DNA from: TMED14 sp038145075
GTDB taxonomy: Bacteria > Bacteroidota > Bacteroidia > Flavobacteriales > Schleiferiaceae
Length of the DNA stretch: 6,009 nt
Direction of reading: 5' to 3'
NCBI GenBank assembly: GCA_038145075.1
Contig: JAYQOY010000077.1
Coordinates: 1 to 6,009 of the forward strand
Below the pieces are notes generated by a model. The model ran no database searches. It worked only from the letters and a program-made list of their open reading frames with translations, and had not been told where the DNA came from. The position numbers and the translations under genes were made by a program. Shown here piece by piece: positions 5,675 to 6,009 of the stretch (positions within the stretch are counted from its first letter, which is position 1; every line of letters starts with the position of its first letter).

Positions 5675-6009
5675 TTACTTCGTGGGAAAAGCGAATTTCA
5701 AATACGTGATGGTCTTGCCTTGCTCGAGCCACATCTTCTCGTAGTAGGTCTTGCAGGCAAAGACCACGTGGTCCGGCTTGTCGATGATTTGGCCGTAGAT
5801 GTCGTGGTAGGTTTCCTGGACCTCCAAGCCCCACCACTCAATGATGCCGTGGAGGTAGCCGTGTAGGAATTCGCTGTCGGACTTAAGGTGCACCGAGCCT
5901 CCAGGGGCGAGCAAAGAGCGGTAGACCTCCAAGAAGGCGGGGCCAATCATGCGGTGCTTGGCGCGCTGGTACTTGATCTGAGGGTCTGGAAAGGTGATCC
6001 AGATTTCAT
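5675..6009 (-). CDS. trmB: tRNA (guanine-N7-)-methyltransferase TrmB (5' partial)
   Basis: This is the C-terminal part, about 111 residues; the gene continues past the right edge, where the reading frame is still open. The first visible residues are EIWITFPDPQIKYQRAKHRM, the TrmB signature: the FPDP loop followed by a Lys/Arg/His-rich stretch. A Met at 5950 is internal, not a start. Further on, HLKSDSEFLHGY matches the family's 'lKTD...y' strand and helix, and the tail (TYYEKMWLEQGKTITYL) matches the conserved 'T.yE..w...G..I' ending. The enzyme uses S-adenosylmethionine to make m7G at position 46 of tRNA variable loops. The SAM-binding N-terminal half is off-window. It is the first visible gene of the minus-strand operon, with one base between its TAA and the ATG of the alkyltransferase-like gene. 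Any promoter lies outside the window. Confidence 0.95.
   Translation of the reverse strand, partial: EIWITFPDPQIKYQRAKHRMIGPAFLEVYRSLLAPGGSVHLKSDSEFLHGYLHGIIEWWGLEVQETYHDIYGQIIDKPDHVVFACKTYYEKMWLEQGKTITYLKFAFPTK

Noticed and set aside
5675..5950. A short standalone 91-residue protein starting at the Met at 5950
   Set aside because: The frame stays open to the window edge and the upstream residues include the TrmB FPDP motif, so this Met is internal.

Overview
The window looks like ordinary chromosome from a member of the Bacteroidota, probably close to the Flavobacteriales. This is inferred from protein types (a PD40-propeller/OmpA/SPOR envelope protein with the NRRTEF ending typical of that phylum, a lipoprotein of the leukotriene-A4-hydrolase type, an alkyltransferase-like protein next to trmB) and from the lack of clear Shine-Dalgarno sequences before the starts. 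No mobile element, CRISPR array, RNA gene or prophage is visible. Both window edges cut through genes.

Layout. Bases 1-1794 (+) hold the 3' part of a large envelope gene: five recognisable PD40 blades, an OmpA-type peptidoglycan-binding domain, a Pro/Ala-rich linker and a C-terminal SPOR domain. A strong intrinsic terminator follows the stop codon directly. Bases 1795-2083 are non-coding, between two convergent genes, and carry two low-complexity tracts with a strict 4-base rhythm, one on each strand. Bases 2084-3961 (-) encode a lipoprotein M1 metallopeptidase closely resembling leukotriene A4 hydrolase. A 64-bp divergent spacer (3962-4025) separates it from a small membrane protein of the YvlD/DUF360 family (4026-4415, +). 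That gene converges, with only 5 bp between, on a compact minus-strand operon running from the right edge down to 4421: trmB (tRNA m7G46 methyltransferase, 5' end missing), a cysteine-free alkyltransferase-like protein, a MmcQ/YjbR protein and a two-helix DUF502 membrane protein. Junctions are 1 nt, 3 nt and a 4-nt ATGA overlap.

How it fits together. The left half is envelope biology: an anchored peptidoglycan-binding propeller protein and a surface or periplasmic aminopeptidase. The right half is housekeeping: tRNA modification and probable alkylation-damage recognition co-transcribed with two poorly understood proteins. I see no multi-gene novel system. The items most worth a second look are the paired 4-base-rhythm tracts at the ends of the convergent genes, the active-site pattern of the LTA4H-like enzyme, and the alkyltransferase-like protein with Ala in place of the catalytic Cys.
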